From: Lingula anatina
Lineage: Eukaryota; Brachiopoda; Lingulata; Lingulida; Lingulidae
Assembly: GCF_001039355.2 (NCBI RefSeq)
Contig: NW_019775422.1
Span: forward strand, 25,087 to 89,086
DNA length: 64,000 nucleotides
Direction of reading: 5' to 3'
The translations under genes were made by a program, and so were the position numbers. The notes under the pieces were generated by a model. The model did not search any database. It saw only the letters and a program-made list of their open reading frames with translations, and was not told the origin of the DNA. Position 1 is the stretch's first letter, and each line of letters starts with the position of its first letter. This document shows positions 40,995-53,697 of this stretch, in pieces.

Positions 40995-43900
40995 TTATTC
41001 TGTGTTCTTTTTTAAGTCAAGTTTCCTCAGTATAAGCAGAGGAGCCACCAGTAACACACCACCTATAGAGTAGCAGGCTGTGGACCCTAAACTCCAGTAA
41101 ACTATATCAAATAGAAAGAAAAACATAAACTTGGACAGGGCTGTAGTGCTATCAGATGAGCTTTTTTTATTCCCTAAATTAAATCAAGACTGAAGATGTG
41201 CAAGATTTTCCCTAATTAAAATTTATTAATTAAAAATGAACAGTAGCAAAATTAACAACATGTTGTTTAAATTACTGAATGTGCTCAACTTTGTGTTTCT
41301 ACTTTACAAAAAAAGTTTTAAAAAAGACCCTGAATTAAAATGAACATAAAACAAATAACAGCAAAGGTGAATTACCCAGTTTTTAATTTACCCAATATAA
41401 GACCTTACCAATAGATGCAGCCATTGGTCCCAGTGCTCTGGCCAGCGCCCCTAGAGATCTAAATATCCCCATCACAGTCCCCTTCTGGTCATCTTGACCA
41501 TAGGAAGACATCAGAGTGGTCAAGCAAGGCACAACTGTGGCAGAGGCTGCAATTTATATAGCATGATTTAATACAGTGAGCTATAATTAAACAGCAATTA
41601 GTAATAAGAGAATGACAAACAACAAAGTACAGGAGAAAAATAATTCTCTGAAGTGGAAAACTTTCATTAGATCTTATACTTGCACATCAGATATTGATAC
41701 CATAGACACCTAGAAAAACAGCACATAATACATTGAAGTACATTTCAGTTCTGGGTGACTAATTAACCACTGGGATGTTGTAAGGTATAAAATCTAGCAT
41801 ATCTGTTTCAAAATTGACACTGGCACACCAATTCTGGTTACCCATGACCAAAAGATATGTTCCACGGAAACTTACCAAAGGAGAAAAGTGCCAGTCCACA
41901 GTACATCACAGTGGTAGTGGAGGCTAGACCAATCACAAGGAATGATGGAATGACTAGGCCAATGCCCTAATGGAAAATATATATGTATGCATTATGGTGG
42001 TTTAAATTATTCAATATACTATGTTATAACATCAAAATTTACTGGGTAGGCATATTCTCCATTACAGATACATAATCTTAAGCCACATTTGTGTGCACAT
42101 TTGGTCACAACTGTAACATTTTTCTGCAATGTTCCTTTAAAAGTACATTGCACATATGCCAAAATATACAGTACATATACAACTAACAGACCACTCAGTG
42201 AAGAGATAAACTTACTATAAGAATATACAGTACATATACAACTAACAGACCACTCAGTGAAGAGATAATCTTACCATAAGAGCAACTTTCTTTTCTTTGC
42301 CTGGCTTTATCCTTCTTACATAACCTCCTGGAAAATGCAATTCTGATTTGTGCCTAATTTATATCAACTTTGCTAAACTCCCATCTAACAGAATAATTCA
42401 GCTTACAGAAAATGTACAATTTTAGTTTTACTAAAACATTTGAGTAAAGACTGTAGTTGAAATATTTGGTGTGATGGATTATTTGTCAAACAGCCAACTC
42501 TAAGGCTCTGTTCTCACAACTTTTAGATCGATCTATCACCGCGGGGAGTCTCACTAGATTACTGTCAGATAATCCCCCTTAAGTGTCCGTCCCCGCCTAC
42601 TACAAGCTTTAAGGGGTAATTGACTTTCGTGTCCGCCCGGCTGACAGCTATTTAGCGTGAACCCCCAGGGAGTTAGGTCGATCCAATGTAGGTCGATCTA
42701 ATCTATGAGAATGGGGTGTAATTCATAGGACCCACCTTGCACTATGGACATAATAATTCCTATAAAGAAAAACATCTTCCCTTGTTTCATACTGAAAATA
42801 TGAACAAGAATGTTACAGGTAGATTTTAAATAATTTATCATTTTTTTCAATATGTACCTTCACGATAGTATACATAATAGTACAGCAAACAGTGTGTTTC
42901 ATAAAATATTAAATTCCTCACAAATATCAAGACTTATTACACAGATATAATAAATTTGACAAAAATTCAAACCCTTAAATTTTAAAACCCAATCAGCAAT
43001 ACCAATTATCAGCTACAGAATGTCAATTACAAAACCACTAAAAAAATTAAATGTAGATTTCTTCAAGAGTTCAGTTGTTCCAAATGAAAAGCAAAACACT
43101 AACCTATCATATTGGAATCGATTGTGAGTTAGAAATGTGAGGGTAAACTCCAGACCCGAGTACAGGAAGAGATATGAAAAATAAACAAGCCCAATCCTTT
43201 GCATTTGATCCAGATCTGAAGAGGAAAAAGACCCACTGCAAAACTGAAAAATACCACTTTTTTATAGAAGTGTAAAGATGCTGAAGAATTCCTTTGGAAA
43301 TACTGGTATCACCACAAAGAAAGGTCCCTTTTAAAATACCAAATAAATCCTCAGGAAAATTTGCTTTAAAAATATTTAAATAAGGCCACATATATTTAGT
43401 CATAAAATAAATATTTGTTTCTAATACTTAAGTGTTCTCCCATAAAATATGTCTTCAACTGCCACAAAACAAATGAGAAATACTGATCACATTTCCCTGA
43501 GAAGACACCTATCAAGCCTTATTAACTGTTCATTCAGACTGTAACCCCTATTGGTTCACTAAACCAACAATCAATTCACTGTATCCTTTTTATTTATTTA
43601 TTTTATTTTATTTATTTTATTATTATTTATTTTTTTTTTTTTTTTTTTGTGGTGAGCTGGATTCTACAGAGACAACTCAGACATCACAATCCCTGGTGAA
43701 TTATGTGCTTAAGACATTAAAGGCATATAATGCAATATTGTATATTTTCTATATTTATATGGCAAAAATGTAATTTCTCTGAAATTTTCAACAATTTTTC
43801 TTTTATCACCATGGTATTTTCTATTGAAAAACAAATGAAAGTCATGATCTATTAACAAGTGAAATTCACCAGTCTCTATCTCCATTATGGGAGTGACTAA

Positions 43901-46544
43901 AAAAATAGACACAAACTCAAAAAGTGGGTTAACAGATAACAATTCACAATGGTTTGCCTTGGTGATGAAAAAAAAAGTGACATTTCCATGAAAATAAATT
44001 TTTTGCTGTATAAAGATCTCAAACTCATTATGTGCCTTTAAAATGAAACCAATTTAAACCTGGGCATAGTTACCTGACTTTTTAGCATGGTGTACTGCAG
44101 AAAATTTAAAAAGTGACACTGGCTGGATAAGATCATATGCTTCCTGGAGCTTGCTGCCAACAGAATGAGCCTGGAACAACAGAAATGTACCCCTGCTCAT
44201 ATTTGTACAGACATGCAAAAATGGAGAAGAGAATTTGTCTTTCAGCACATGCCTGAATCAACACATACTTCTAGCAATCTCCCTGCACTGTGAGCAGAGA
44301 CTCAGCTTGTAGATCAATCCTGACAAACTGTCATGAAATACTCTACCTATCTACTCATGTTTAACTTTTTATGTAATTATGATTAATTAAATGTTTATTT
44401 ATTGTCGTATTGATATGGTTACTGGTAGATCTCAAGTAATTTACCTTTTGTGTGAAGGCGTGTATCAGTAAAGAATCTGAATCTGATTCTGAATGCGGCT
44501 GAACATAAAGTACTTGTAAATATTCAATAATTACATACAATAATTCTACTTACCCTTTTCTCCTGTGGTAGAGTTTCTTTGAAGCAGGCATAAACAAACA
44601 CCACATTTATCACTGCCAAAGTGAGAGCAAACAAAGCAGGAGCAACAAAAAACATCCCCTCATGTTCTCGCACTTGTTTAGCAAAATATGCACCAATCAA
44701 TGGACCAATCAGGAATCCCACAGAAAAGGCAATCCCTATGAGGGCCTGGGTGTAAAAAGTGTATAGATACAATAACATTTGACTCAATTATTTCATTTGT
44801 GTTGTATTGAAATGTGTGTAATTCATATAATTTCTTAAATTATATTATATTATTTAATTATATTATTTTTTAAACAAAAGTAACCTTTTTTCATTCAACA
44901 CTTGAAAACAGTGCTGCCTCAATTTGCCTATCAACAAATACATGCTTATAGTTTATTCAGACTTGAAAAAACACAAAAATACTCATAACACTATATCATG
45001 ATATAAAACATAATTCTAGCATACCAATAAATACACAACAGGGTTGTCAATACTAAGGATCTTGAACAACAGCCTATTAAACACCTAATAGATGAGATTT
45101 TGTCAAAGACTTCTTAAAATATATTTAAGCGCAAAGAGTTCCCTTGATCCAGACACTCCTTAATATTCATTGTAATAAAGAAATGATACAATGAATTCCC
45201 TCCTCACCATTCCCTTGCCTCTGGTCTGTGGTGTGGAGATGTCTGTCACAATAGCTGTGCTCAGGCTGATGTTACCCTTGCTGATGCCTCCCACTATCCG
45301 TGCCAGCACAAATATTGTGAAATTAGTAGATACTGCCCATATGGCATAGGAAACAGCAATACCAATCTGAGAAAGAGAAAATAAAAATGCCTTCAAACAA
45401 AAGTTATGGTTTCTTTCTCTATACATATCAGGAACACAAAACTCACAAGAAAAGATTACAGAAATCTAGTTTTCACTATCAATGAATTAGTAAAATTTTA
45501 GACTTCTTACACATTTATAACAAACCCTACCAAATTCAGTAACATCAATGGTTTTCTGCCATAGTAATCTGATGCTGCGCCAATCATGGGAGAAGCTAAA
45601 AACTGCAGCAGGGAAAACAGGGAACCAATCAAACCTGGGTAGGAAAACAAAACAGGGAACCATTCAAACATTAGAAGTTTAACATATTAGGGTTCAAATT
45701 TACTGATCCTGGAGAAAAAAAGCTTACATTTGCATAAGGACATTTCTCAGCATGTTGGGAGAGGAGGGGAAGAGTATAAAAGCAATGAACTGAAAAAGCT
45801 ACAAATGATCAGATGGTGCATTGTGATTTAAATACATCAAAGGTGATGTTCATTTCAGAATATATTAAAGAAAAATAAATCAATGATCATAACAAAAACA
45901 GTAACAAAAATAAACAGACCATAAAAAAGCATCATTTATAAGTGGATTTATAGTCATTACCTCCAAAGAGCACAGAGTTCCACCTTGGCGTGTCAGGAGC
46001 TCCTATCAGTGACCTCAAGCTATGAACATATTGCAGTAACACATGGTATAGGCCTCCCTATAATACCATATATAAAACTATAGTCAGGAAATACATCAGA
46101 ACTTCATAGCATAGCATAATTGAAAAGCAAAAGATGCACTACTGCAGACAAATGTGTTGTAAAAATTGACTGGGAAATAATTAAATATCAAGATTTATCA
46201 ACTAGCTTCATTCTTTCAAATGACCCATCTTTTAATCTTTAGAAGAGTAAAGAGATATAACAAATATGCTTATCCTAGCATTAAGTCAAAACAAACCCAA
46301 TTATTTAAAATTTAATGATTATAATTCTTAAATGAAAAGCAGTTCACTGCTAGGCCATTAAACTTACCTCATCATGGTGTCCATAGTAATCCAGTAGAGA
46401 GGGTAGCAGTGGAAGAATCATCGTAAATGCAAGCAAGTCAATTATCAAGGAGATGAACACAACATACACCATTTTTGAAGATTTGTTGGTCCCAACTTTT
46501 TCTCCAGTTTCGTTGATGCCATTTTCACTTACACTTGTGGCCAT
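40995..46544 (-). CDS. Mfsd10: Major facilitator superfamily transporter, MFSD10/TETRAN-like
   Basis: Twelve exons on the minus strand: 46544-46368, 46057-45961, 45634-45531, 45366-45208, 44745-44554, 44170-44074, 43215-43104, 42791-42736, 42327-42275, 41966-41876, 41546-41409 and 41101-40995 (TAA). All phases join, giving 460 residues (human about 455). Family marks are VFISLIIDLLAFTMILPLLP in the first membrane helix, the MFS loop motif SDYYGRKP, LARIVGGISKGNISLSTAIV, FKETLPQEKR before the central loop, VYFSYLFLYSGLEFTLTFLT, and QKGTVMGIFRSLGALARALG. The fold has 12 membrane helices. Human MFSD10 is reported as an organic-anion transporter of plasma or internal membranes; the substrate here is unknown. 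The ATG lies 20 bases after an acceptor-like TTTTTTAG, so a 5'-UTR intron is likely. Confidence 0.93.
42163..42280. repeat. 59-bp tandem duplication copying the Mfsd10 exon 9 donor
   Basis: Two units (42163-42221 and 42222-42280) share AATATACAGTACATATACAA and the following 39 bases almost exactly. The second contains the true exon 9 end and donor (minus strand TTATG|GTAAGA). The first carries a copy reading TTATA|GTAAGT. Confidence 0.8.
42498..42718. mobile_element. Inverted-repeat element in Mfsd10 intron 8
   Basis: The arms GGCTCTGTTCTCACAAC...TAGATCGATCT and GGTCGATCTAATCTATGAGA are imperfect inverses. The interior matches the element at 30390-30610 (TCTCACTAGATTACTGTCAG, TTTAGCGTGAA). 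No certain target duplication. Confidence 0.5.
44290..44495. mobile_element. Probable non-LTR retrotransposon 3' remnant with TCTGAA tail
   Basis: The segment ends GTAAAGAATCTGAATCTGATTCTGAA, a tail form common in CR1/L2-like LINEs and their SINEs. There is no coding sequence and no clear target duplication. It lies in Mfsd10 intron 5. Confidence 0.45.
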
Positions 46545-48544
46545 TTTGAGTATTTTCTCAATCCCTAAAAAATATTTTTCAAAAAATAATAATAAATAGT
46601 TTTTTCGGGAAGGAAATTCTATAAGTATAAGACATATAAACCATTGGTAAGACTAATAATTCAAAGAAAAATATATTATAAAATATGTATGTAAACATAC
46701 ACTTACATTAAGCCCATTTACATGTAGGTATGGATGCCCACATTCAGTTCTTATCAACAAGATGTTGTCAAGCAAATGAAATCACATCAAGTATTTAACA
46801 GCAATATTTAACGACTACCAGGACAACATATACTGGTAGCCATAAATATCACGATATGCATTAATTTTGCAGAATGAACATCTTGTCATTAAGACTTGCA
46901 TACGGGCACAATCATGTACATGTTTAAGCTTAATTCATCTATTCAAACTCCATTTTGGCCAATTACTGAGCAACTATTGTTGAGTATATATTAAATATTA
47001 TCCAGACACCAAATGACTGTATTTAAATAACCACACACCATGCAGGCCTGTCCGTGGGCAGTTTCACGGATGAGGGTCTCTAAATTATACTTCCCAGCTC
47101 AAATTACTGTCCCATAAGTGTTGTCACCAGGTGTTGTCAGTGTCATTAAATCACATTATGTAAATTTAGAAATGAGTATTAATATATTTTGTTTCCCTTT
47201 CTCTTCTTATTAAGGGTTTGGGGAATGTTGTAGGGTGAAGGGCACACCGTGTACATTTTTTGTGTGTTGCAGCATGAAGCAGTTTCTGTCGCATCACTGT
47301 CACAGGTGTCTATGAGATAGCTATTATTATTATAGGCTAAGGGGTCATTCGGAATGTGTTGGGACGACCTACTGTACAGTAGCTAGTGTGATCTACCTCC
47401 ATATAGGCATAGGCTGAATGCAAATTTAACAGACGAACAGACTAAAATGCCTTCTCCTGGTGTTGAGTAGAATTTGTAAAATACAGAAAAACTGGTGAAT
47501 ATACAAGTACGTTGGCAACAAGAGGAGACGTACGTGTTTAGTCGACCTACCTCATTCTGAAAACCTCCTAAGACATCAAGAGCTGATACACAAGACCAGA
47601 TATTTCACAGCTTACTCTAGTCAAATGTGGGAGGGATCATAGAAGAACTATAAGGTGTATTCTCATTCTACTTATGACAATTTATTATATAAGTACATAC
47701 ACACTGTACTGTACCCGTACCATAACCTCAGTGTATCATGTGATTATAAGATTTATATATAACTGACCATCCCAATCAGCTGGCCACAGTAAACTAATGG
47801 AATCAATAACGTAAGGTTTGGGTGGGGCAACAGAGGCATCAGACTGGCTTCTTAAAGTGAGCTTATCATAATATACTGAATGTTCCACTTGTTCTACTGA
47901 GATGCAATATAACAATAGTTAGGCTGCCACAAATGAAATGCACCACTAGATGGAATGATATGGTCAATTCCCCAGCTGGCACCTCCCCAATGTCTCAAAT
48001 GGAAAAAATTATGTTGTAAAGAATAATGTTACTGTTAATCTCATCTAGTCATATGGAGCTGGTCTCATATGTCTTTAACCCATGCACATTCCACAATGAC
48101 AAAAGAGACAGAATCTTTATAAATATTTTTTTTTCAAAACAATCATGTAATTATTAAATGTAGACAAAAATGTAACAATGCGACCCACTGATAAGCACAT
48201 GTGCATGTAAAAACTTCATTAACGCAATGTCCTTTTGAAATACACAACAGTATTAACATGTCTCAATAATAATTCATTTATGTTAACACTCTCAGAAAGT
48301 GGCTCGATCAATGTGACCTGGTCCTCGGTGCAAACTTACAGTCAGATAAGGTGTACCCATTTGCGCAACAGGTCAAATCTTAACATGGTGTGACCCCATG
48401 CAAAACATCCGAGTCATCTGTGTCACGGTATCGGTGCTTACAAGTTCAAACCAAAGACAAAGTTACTAATTATTAATGTTATTAACCATATGTAACACCC
48501 GAATTATTTGTAAGTGTACATGTACTCTTCGTGAAGTTTCTCAC

Positions 48545-48720
48545 CTGGATATATTCTGTCACTCGCGCAGGCTTCTGCATGAATACAACCCGGTTATTGT
48601 TAAGTACACATCATATGTGTGATCGAGTCTGTTGAATCACAACACCGAAGCACAATCATAAGAGACCCACATTTTGACGGTGAGTCGTGACTTCCTCATG
48701 TGGAGTAATTTCCGGTCTTT
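48545..48720 (-). promoter_or_regulatory. Possible Mfsd10 5'-UTR exon and promoter
   Basis: On the minus strand a good donor (ATATCCAG|GTGAGA) lies at 48545/48544, and an acceptor-like TTTTTTAG precedes the ATG exon at 46564. An ETS-like ACCGGAAAT motif (48708-48716) and a short CpG-containing stretch lie just upstream. This would give a roughly 2-kb first intron. Inferred from splice motifs only. Confidence 0.3.
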
Positions 48721-49473
48721 TTCTGAATGAACGATGTGCTTAGCACAACTACTGCAATGCTCGCTACAGAATCTGTAGAATTATCGTGACTGGAGTATAC
48801 AAACATAGATCAACTAAATACCCGGTAGAACAATTAATATTTATAAGTATTATCAATTTATTTACATGACATGTGCATATATAAATAAATAAATAAATCA
48901 CGCGGTCTCATGGGCTGAAGATTGTGCATTTATCAAAAACATCAAAAAGCAATGGAATGTACGATAAAAGATGCCTCTACAAAGAGTAAATTTTATCTGA
49001 AAATCTGCCTAGCTGTGATAATTCTGCATGTGTGGAATTTCCCAGGAAAAAACTTAGTTTGAACAAAAATTGTCTTTGGACGACCAATATAAAGATTTAA
49101 GTAATTTTTCATTTAATCAAAAATCAAACCATCTTAAAATGCGTGAAAAAAAAATAACTAAATGCTTTTTTTTTTTTTTTTTTTAATCTGAAGTGTCTTG
49201 CATGTCATGGTAGGCTATTTATAAAAATGTCAATGACTGAATATTCATGCAAATGCTGAATAAAAAAAGACACATGACGTTTAGACCGCCAGGCCTTCCT
49301 GTAGGCCTACATTTCAGAAAAATATGAACATCGGGTATACTTTTATTTAAGGGATTAGGGCCTATATTACTTTTGAGGTATGAATTGAGGGAATACAAGT
49401 ATTTTTCTTAGTATTGCAAGGGCGAATCCAGGATTAGTAACTGGACAAACACGCAAACCTTTATTCTCTTTTT

Positions 49474-49748
49474 ACCTCCGCCAAGGAGGTTACATGTAGG
49501 GATGTTTTCACCCATGTTTGTTTGTTTGTCTGTCTCTCATCAATATAACTCAAAAGTTATGAACCGATTTTGATGAAATTTTCAGGAACTGTCAGAAGTG
49601 GGCCAAGGAACAGATGATTAGTTTTAGTGGTGATCTGGATCAATAATCAATCAATAATCAAAAATGTCGAAAATTTATGGGTGAAACGGCATTGGATGGA
49701 GACTTTGCTGCCTTGGCGGAGGTCTGGGCTCTCTGAGTGCTTTTCTAG
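49474..49748. mobile_element. Dispersed CCTCCGCCAAGGAGG repeat, possibly Helitron-derived
   Basis: It starts ACCTCCGCCAAGGAGG and passes through GTTTGTTTGTTTGTCTGTCT, AACTCAAAAGTTATGAACCG and TTTTGATGAAATTTTCAGGA. It ends GCCTTGGCGGAGG...GAGTGCTTTTCTAG. I recall this repeat from many animal genomes. The CTAG end after a short GC-rich arm is compatible with a Helitron 3' terminus, but the class is inferred. Confidence 0.55.
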
Positions 49749-52055
49749 TTGCTTTATTATTTCTAGCTCTCTACTGTCAGCTTTTACAATGACGACAAGG
49801 AGCTAAAATGCATTCGGCCAGATCACAGTCAACCTTTACCAAAACCTATACGGATAAATGCCAATCTACTCCTAGTTTTGCTGCGTTCAGATAACTCTGC
49901 AATGCGTGTCCATTGTAATAGACCTTCTACTGACAGGTGGAAAGATGACTGCTGGTGGTCAAGGAAAAAGAAAAAAAACTAACACAGCTCTTGAAATATT
50001 TTTTTCAGAAATGTCCAGGGTGACACCTTACCCCCACCCCACCCCACGGAGTATACGGCCCTAAATATTTATTCTGAAGCATGAAGCATAAAAGAAGTAA
50101 TTCGTCTCTATCGCAATTGTGCACTGATAGGGCGTTTTGCCTTATGCCTGATGGCTAGCCAATTCGTCTATTCAAATCGCAAAAGACATGAGCCGATACT
50201 AGTTGATCATTAGTCAGAGGTGTAGGGGGCGAAACTTAATTTATGATAATCCTTGTTTACTTGCTCAATAAGGTCGCATTGAAGAAGCAATGTTCAGATA
50301 ATGCTCAGAATTGTGGGGATTATTGTTAATCGCAATTTGATGGTTTAGCTTGAAGTAGTATTTGAATGAGATTCATCCCGGGGCCGATATTAGGGGAGGA
50401 TTTCTTGTGTAAGAGTTACGAAAGACCAGATTTGAATTTTCCTATTCGTAACAACGCAATATTTTACCTGTGAACGCGTTCTTCATATATATAGTCTAAG
50501 GCCCATTTCGTGTTTAAAAACTCGTGAAGGTAGCATTGTCAGATATTGTTCAAGAGCAGACCAAGTTCAGCTGGAATGCTTGCGTTTGTACGCATGAAAC
50601 ACACTAACTATTACTGCAAAACACATACTAATTTTTTATCATTATTCTTCAAAATGATTTCCCCTATTTTCAGGAACGCACTTGCCCAACTTGATACGCC
50701 TTATATCTTTTTTAAAAAATTTCAAGTATATTTTCCTAAAAAAATACACTGAGCACAATTCTCAGCCCTAGATAATAAAATTTGTCGGAAGTGCCTCAAT
50801 AAAGTTTGTCTCATCGCCCCCGAAGAGGCCTCTCGTTTTAGGTTCCACCTTCACTTGCAGCCATAGTGACAATCTCGCCCGAACTAGTGGTTCATTACAA
50901 CTGTCAACAATTTCAACTAATTGAAAAGATATACAGTGCCCTTATCTCTGCATTGCGGAATACCTGGCACCATAGTTGAGACCCAGGGGTCCTATAAAAC
51001 GGCTAATAATCAAAATAAGACCTACTATATCCTTAATACGGCATGGGAGTGATACTGGGAAAAAAATCACAAAATTAATTTTGCTGAAATTTGGCACCAG
51101 ATAGACTGCGACTGGTGGTCAAAAATTTCAAGTTATTTGATTCTTGTCAACAGCGCGTAAGTAATCGTGTTTTAAAGGCATAGGGCACGGATTATTGGTG
51201 CGAAATACCCAAAAACGGATTTTGATGACACTTTCGACGCTTTAAACTTATTCATTATTTCGAAACATGTACGTCTTCCAACGCGTTTCCACATTCTCTT
51301 ATGAAGTAATGGGATAATTTGTTGCGATCTCTCTCCAAATAGATACATATGAAGCTAGAGTAAACTCCCTGTTACGTGTTTGAATTGTTAAATTGTTTAT
51401 ATCAGAAATAAAATCCCCATGCCCCCCCCCCCAAAAAAAAATATGATTATTAATAATCTCCCATGCAACTGAAAAGGGCTTAAAAACTGCATTTTCCTAG
51501 AATTACTGAATGCAAATTTGACCTTCTTATTTCCCCTCCAATCCGTAAACCACAGAATGTAAGCAGAAAATATCTGTGTAGATTTTTTTTTTTTTTTTTG
51601 AAATATTGTAACGGAACTCTGTAGTATTCAATTAAAGTACTCTATACACTATACATGTATATCGTGGCATTTGATTGATGATTTTACATACATACACGCT
51701 TGATATGAATATTTAAGAAACTGCGACCATGACCTCAAATTTCAAACCTTTTTTTATTTATGAAGTTTCAGGTTTTTAATATGATATTCCAAAGTTAAAT
51801 GACTGCTCTTAAACATGGATCTCGTTTTATTTTTACACATATTAATTCGCGGCAATGTTTTTTGTTAAAAAAAAAACAGGTAAAACCCACGGTTAAAAGT
51901 GGTCAGTGCCATTTATTGAATTCCTAAATATTTTAATGGGCCCACTGAAAAAATAAATATTTTGTAGGTCTAAGTTACAAAATGACAAATTCTTTCTCAA
52001 ACGACGCCAGGCCCTAGATTAAGGACGAGTGGTTAAAGTGAAGTCGTTAATCATC

Positions 52056-52057
<2 letters not shown>

Positions 52058-52090
<33 letters not shown>
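52058..52090. repeat. Poly-T tract
   Basis: An uninterrupted T run of more than 30 bases in the Mfsd10-Hhex interval. On the minus strand it would be a poly-A tail, but no retroposed gene body was recognised beside it. Confidence 0.95.
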
Positions 52091-52093
<3 letters not shown>

Positions 52094-53697
52094 ATTATCA
52101 AATGTGCATTACCAATAATTGAGAGCAAGATTTCTGTTTATAAATATTTTCTATTTCCTTTACAGCAAAGACAAAATGTAAATGAAACTTGATAAAAAAA
52201 GATCATGTTATATATAAAACAGACTATAACAACCACTTGCTTTTTTTCTCTCTAAAAACCCCGAATCCTTGCTCATTTTACTAGTAGGCCTATTGGATAA
52301 CATGCGAATTAATTATCATAATTATCAGTACTTTCAACAAACAATTTACAACAGTCATATAACAGGGGTGGTGATATAAATAGAAGCCTAAAGAAATAAA
52401 GCATAAATTACGAAAAATTTATCAAAGTAATAAACTCGGATCAAAAACAATAAAACTGAATGATCCTCGCTTAATCGAGTTTATATGCTTTTTTTGTGTG
52501 TGTGCTATGTGCGAACGGTAGCACTGGCGTCACATTTATCGCGGTTTTAGTCGATATCTCCCACGTTTGAATACAAGTTGCAACTTGTTGAGTCAAAGAC
52601 TATACGCACTAAAATATATCTAAATTATTCAATAAAGTGCCTTGTTGAACTATAGTGTTAGGAACAACAGTGTTTGTCTGGCATATTTACGATGATGTAG
52701 CAGTTTAATTTCAAAGTCATATCCGATAAAGAAAAAAGTCAAGAACCGTTATTACTAAAAGATATTTGTAATATTAGGTACCACTTCAAATTGCTTCAAT
52801 TTAACAGCTCTTGTTGTATCAAAGAGGAAGTATGACAAAACACTTTCAAAATATTTTTATCAAAAATATCTGATAAAACTTTTAATTTATAATTTCTTTG
52901 CGACTCAAAGCGTTATTGTTCCTTATTCATATTCATCAATTAAATGATTATCTTTGAAATATGTTTCAAGGGATAAAACTTTCTCCCCACTCATACCCCA
53001 TGTAAATGCAATTATCACAAGATTGTACTGAATATATATTTTTACTTTATTACATAAATATATAAATATATACAAGTACATATAAAGTCAACTTTTGTTG
53101 TTTATAAGTACAAAGAACGCGCGCGCATACGGTGGTCCGCCCGTTTTTGACGCTCGTTATACATGATTACGTTACGGTATTCCTACGTACATGTACTAGT
53201 ATGTGATTTTAAATGATAGACGGGTATATGTTAAGCAAGTCAGTATGTCGTCAGCGTTTGTAATAAACGTATATGGATATATGCAGTATGTATTAAAAAA
53301 ACATTATGCAAAGTATTGCCAATAAATAGAATATTTGCCTGCATGTGTTGCATAGTCAACAATTTGTTTTGGTCAAGTCAGTGAATGCACGTTGATGCGC
53401 ACGGGCTGTACACTCAGGAAGGCTCTTGTGGCCTTCATCACTTTTCGCTTAACCATACCGCACAAAATAATTTTGGCATTTGCTAAATATAAAATACTGT
53501 GTTTTTTCTCATAGCTGTTTTTAATGCTCCCATATATAAATGTTTGCTTGTTCGCCTGGTGTGATATGCCAAGCGCAATGTTTACAACGGTACAGGCCGT
53601 CCACACGTGACAAAGTGCAGATGATTATTAACGGAAGTTCAGATCTGAATTGAGCCCCAGGAGGTCACCGATAGAACGGCGCTCCGTTCCCTAGAGT

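Larger units (their letters stand above)
46565..53697. other. Intergenic region between the Mfsd10 start and the Hhex 3' end
   Basis: No coding gene was recognised in about 7 kb. The part up to about 48.7 kb is probably Mfsd10 first intron and promoter. There is a repeat at 49474-49748 and poly-T tracts at about 49166-49183, 51583-51599 and 52058-52090. TTTATT at 53046-53051 (AATAAA on the minus strand) could end the Hhex transcript. Confidence 0.45.
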
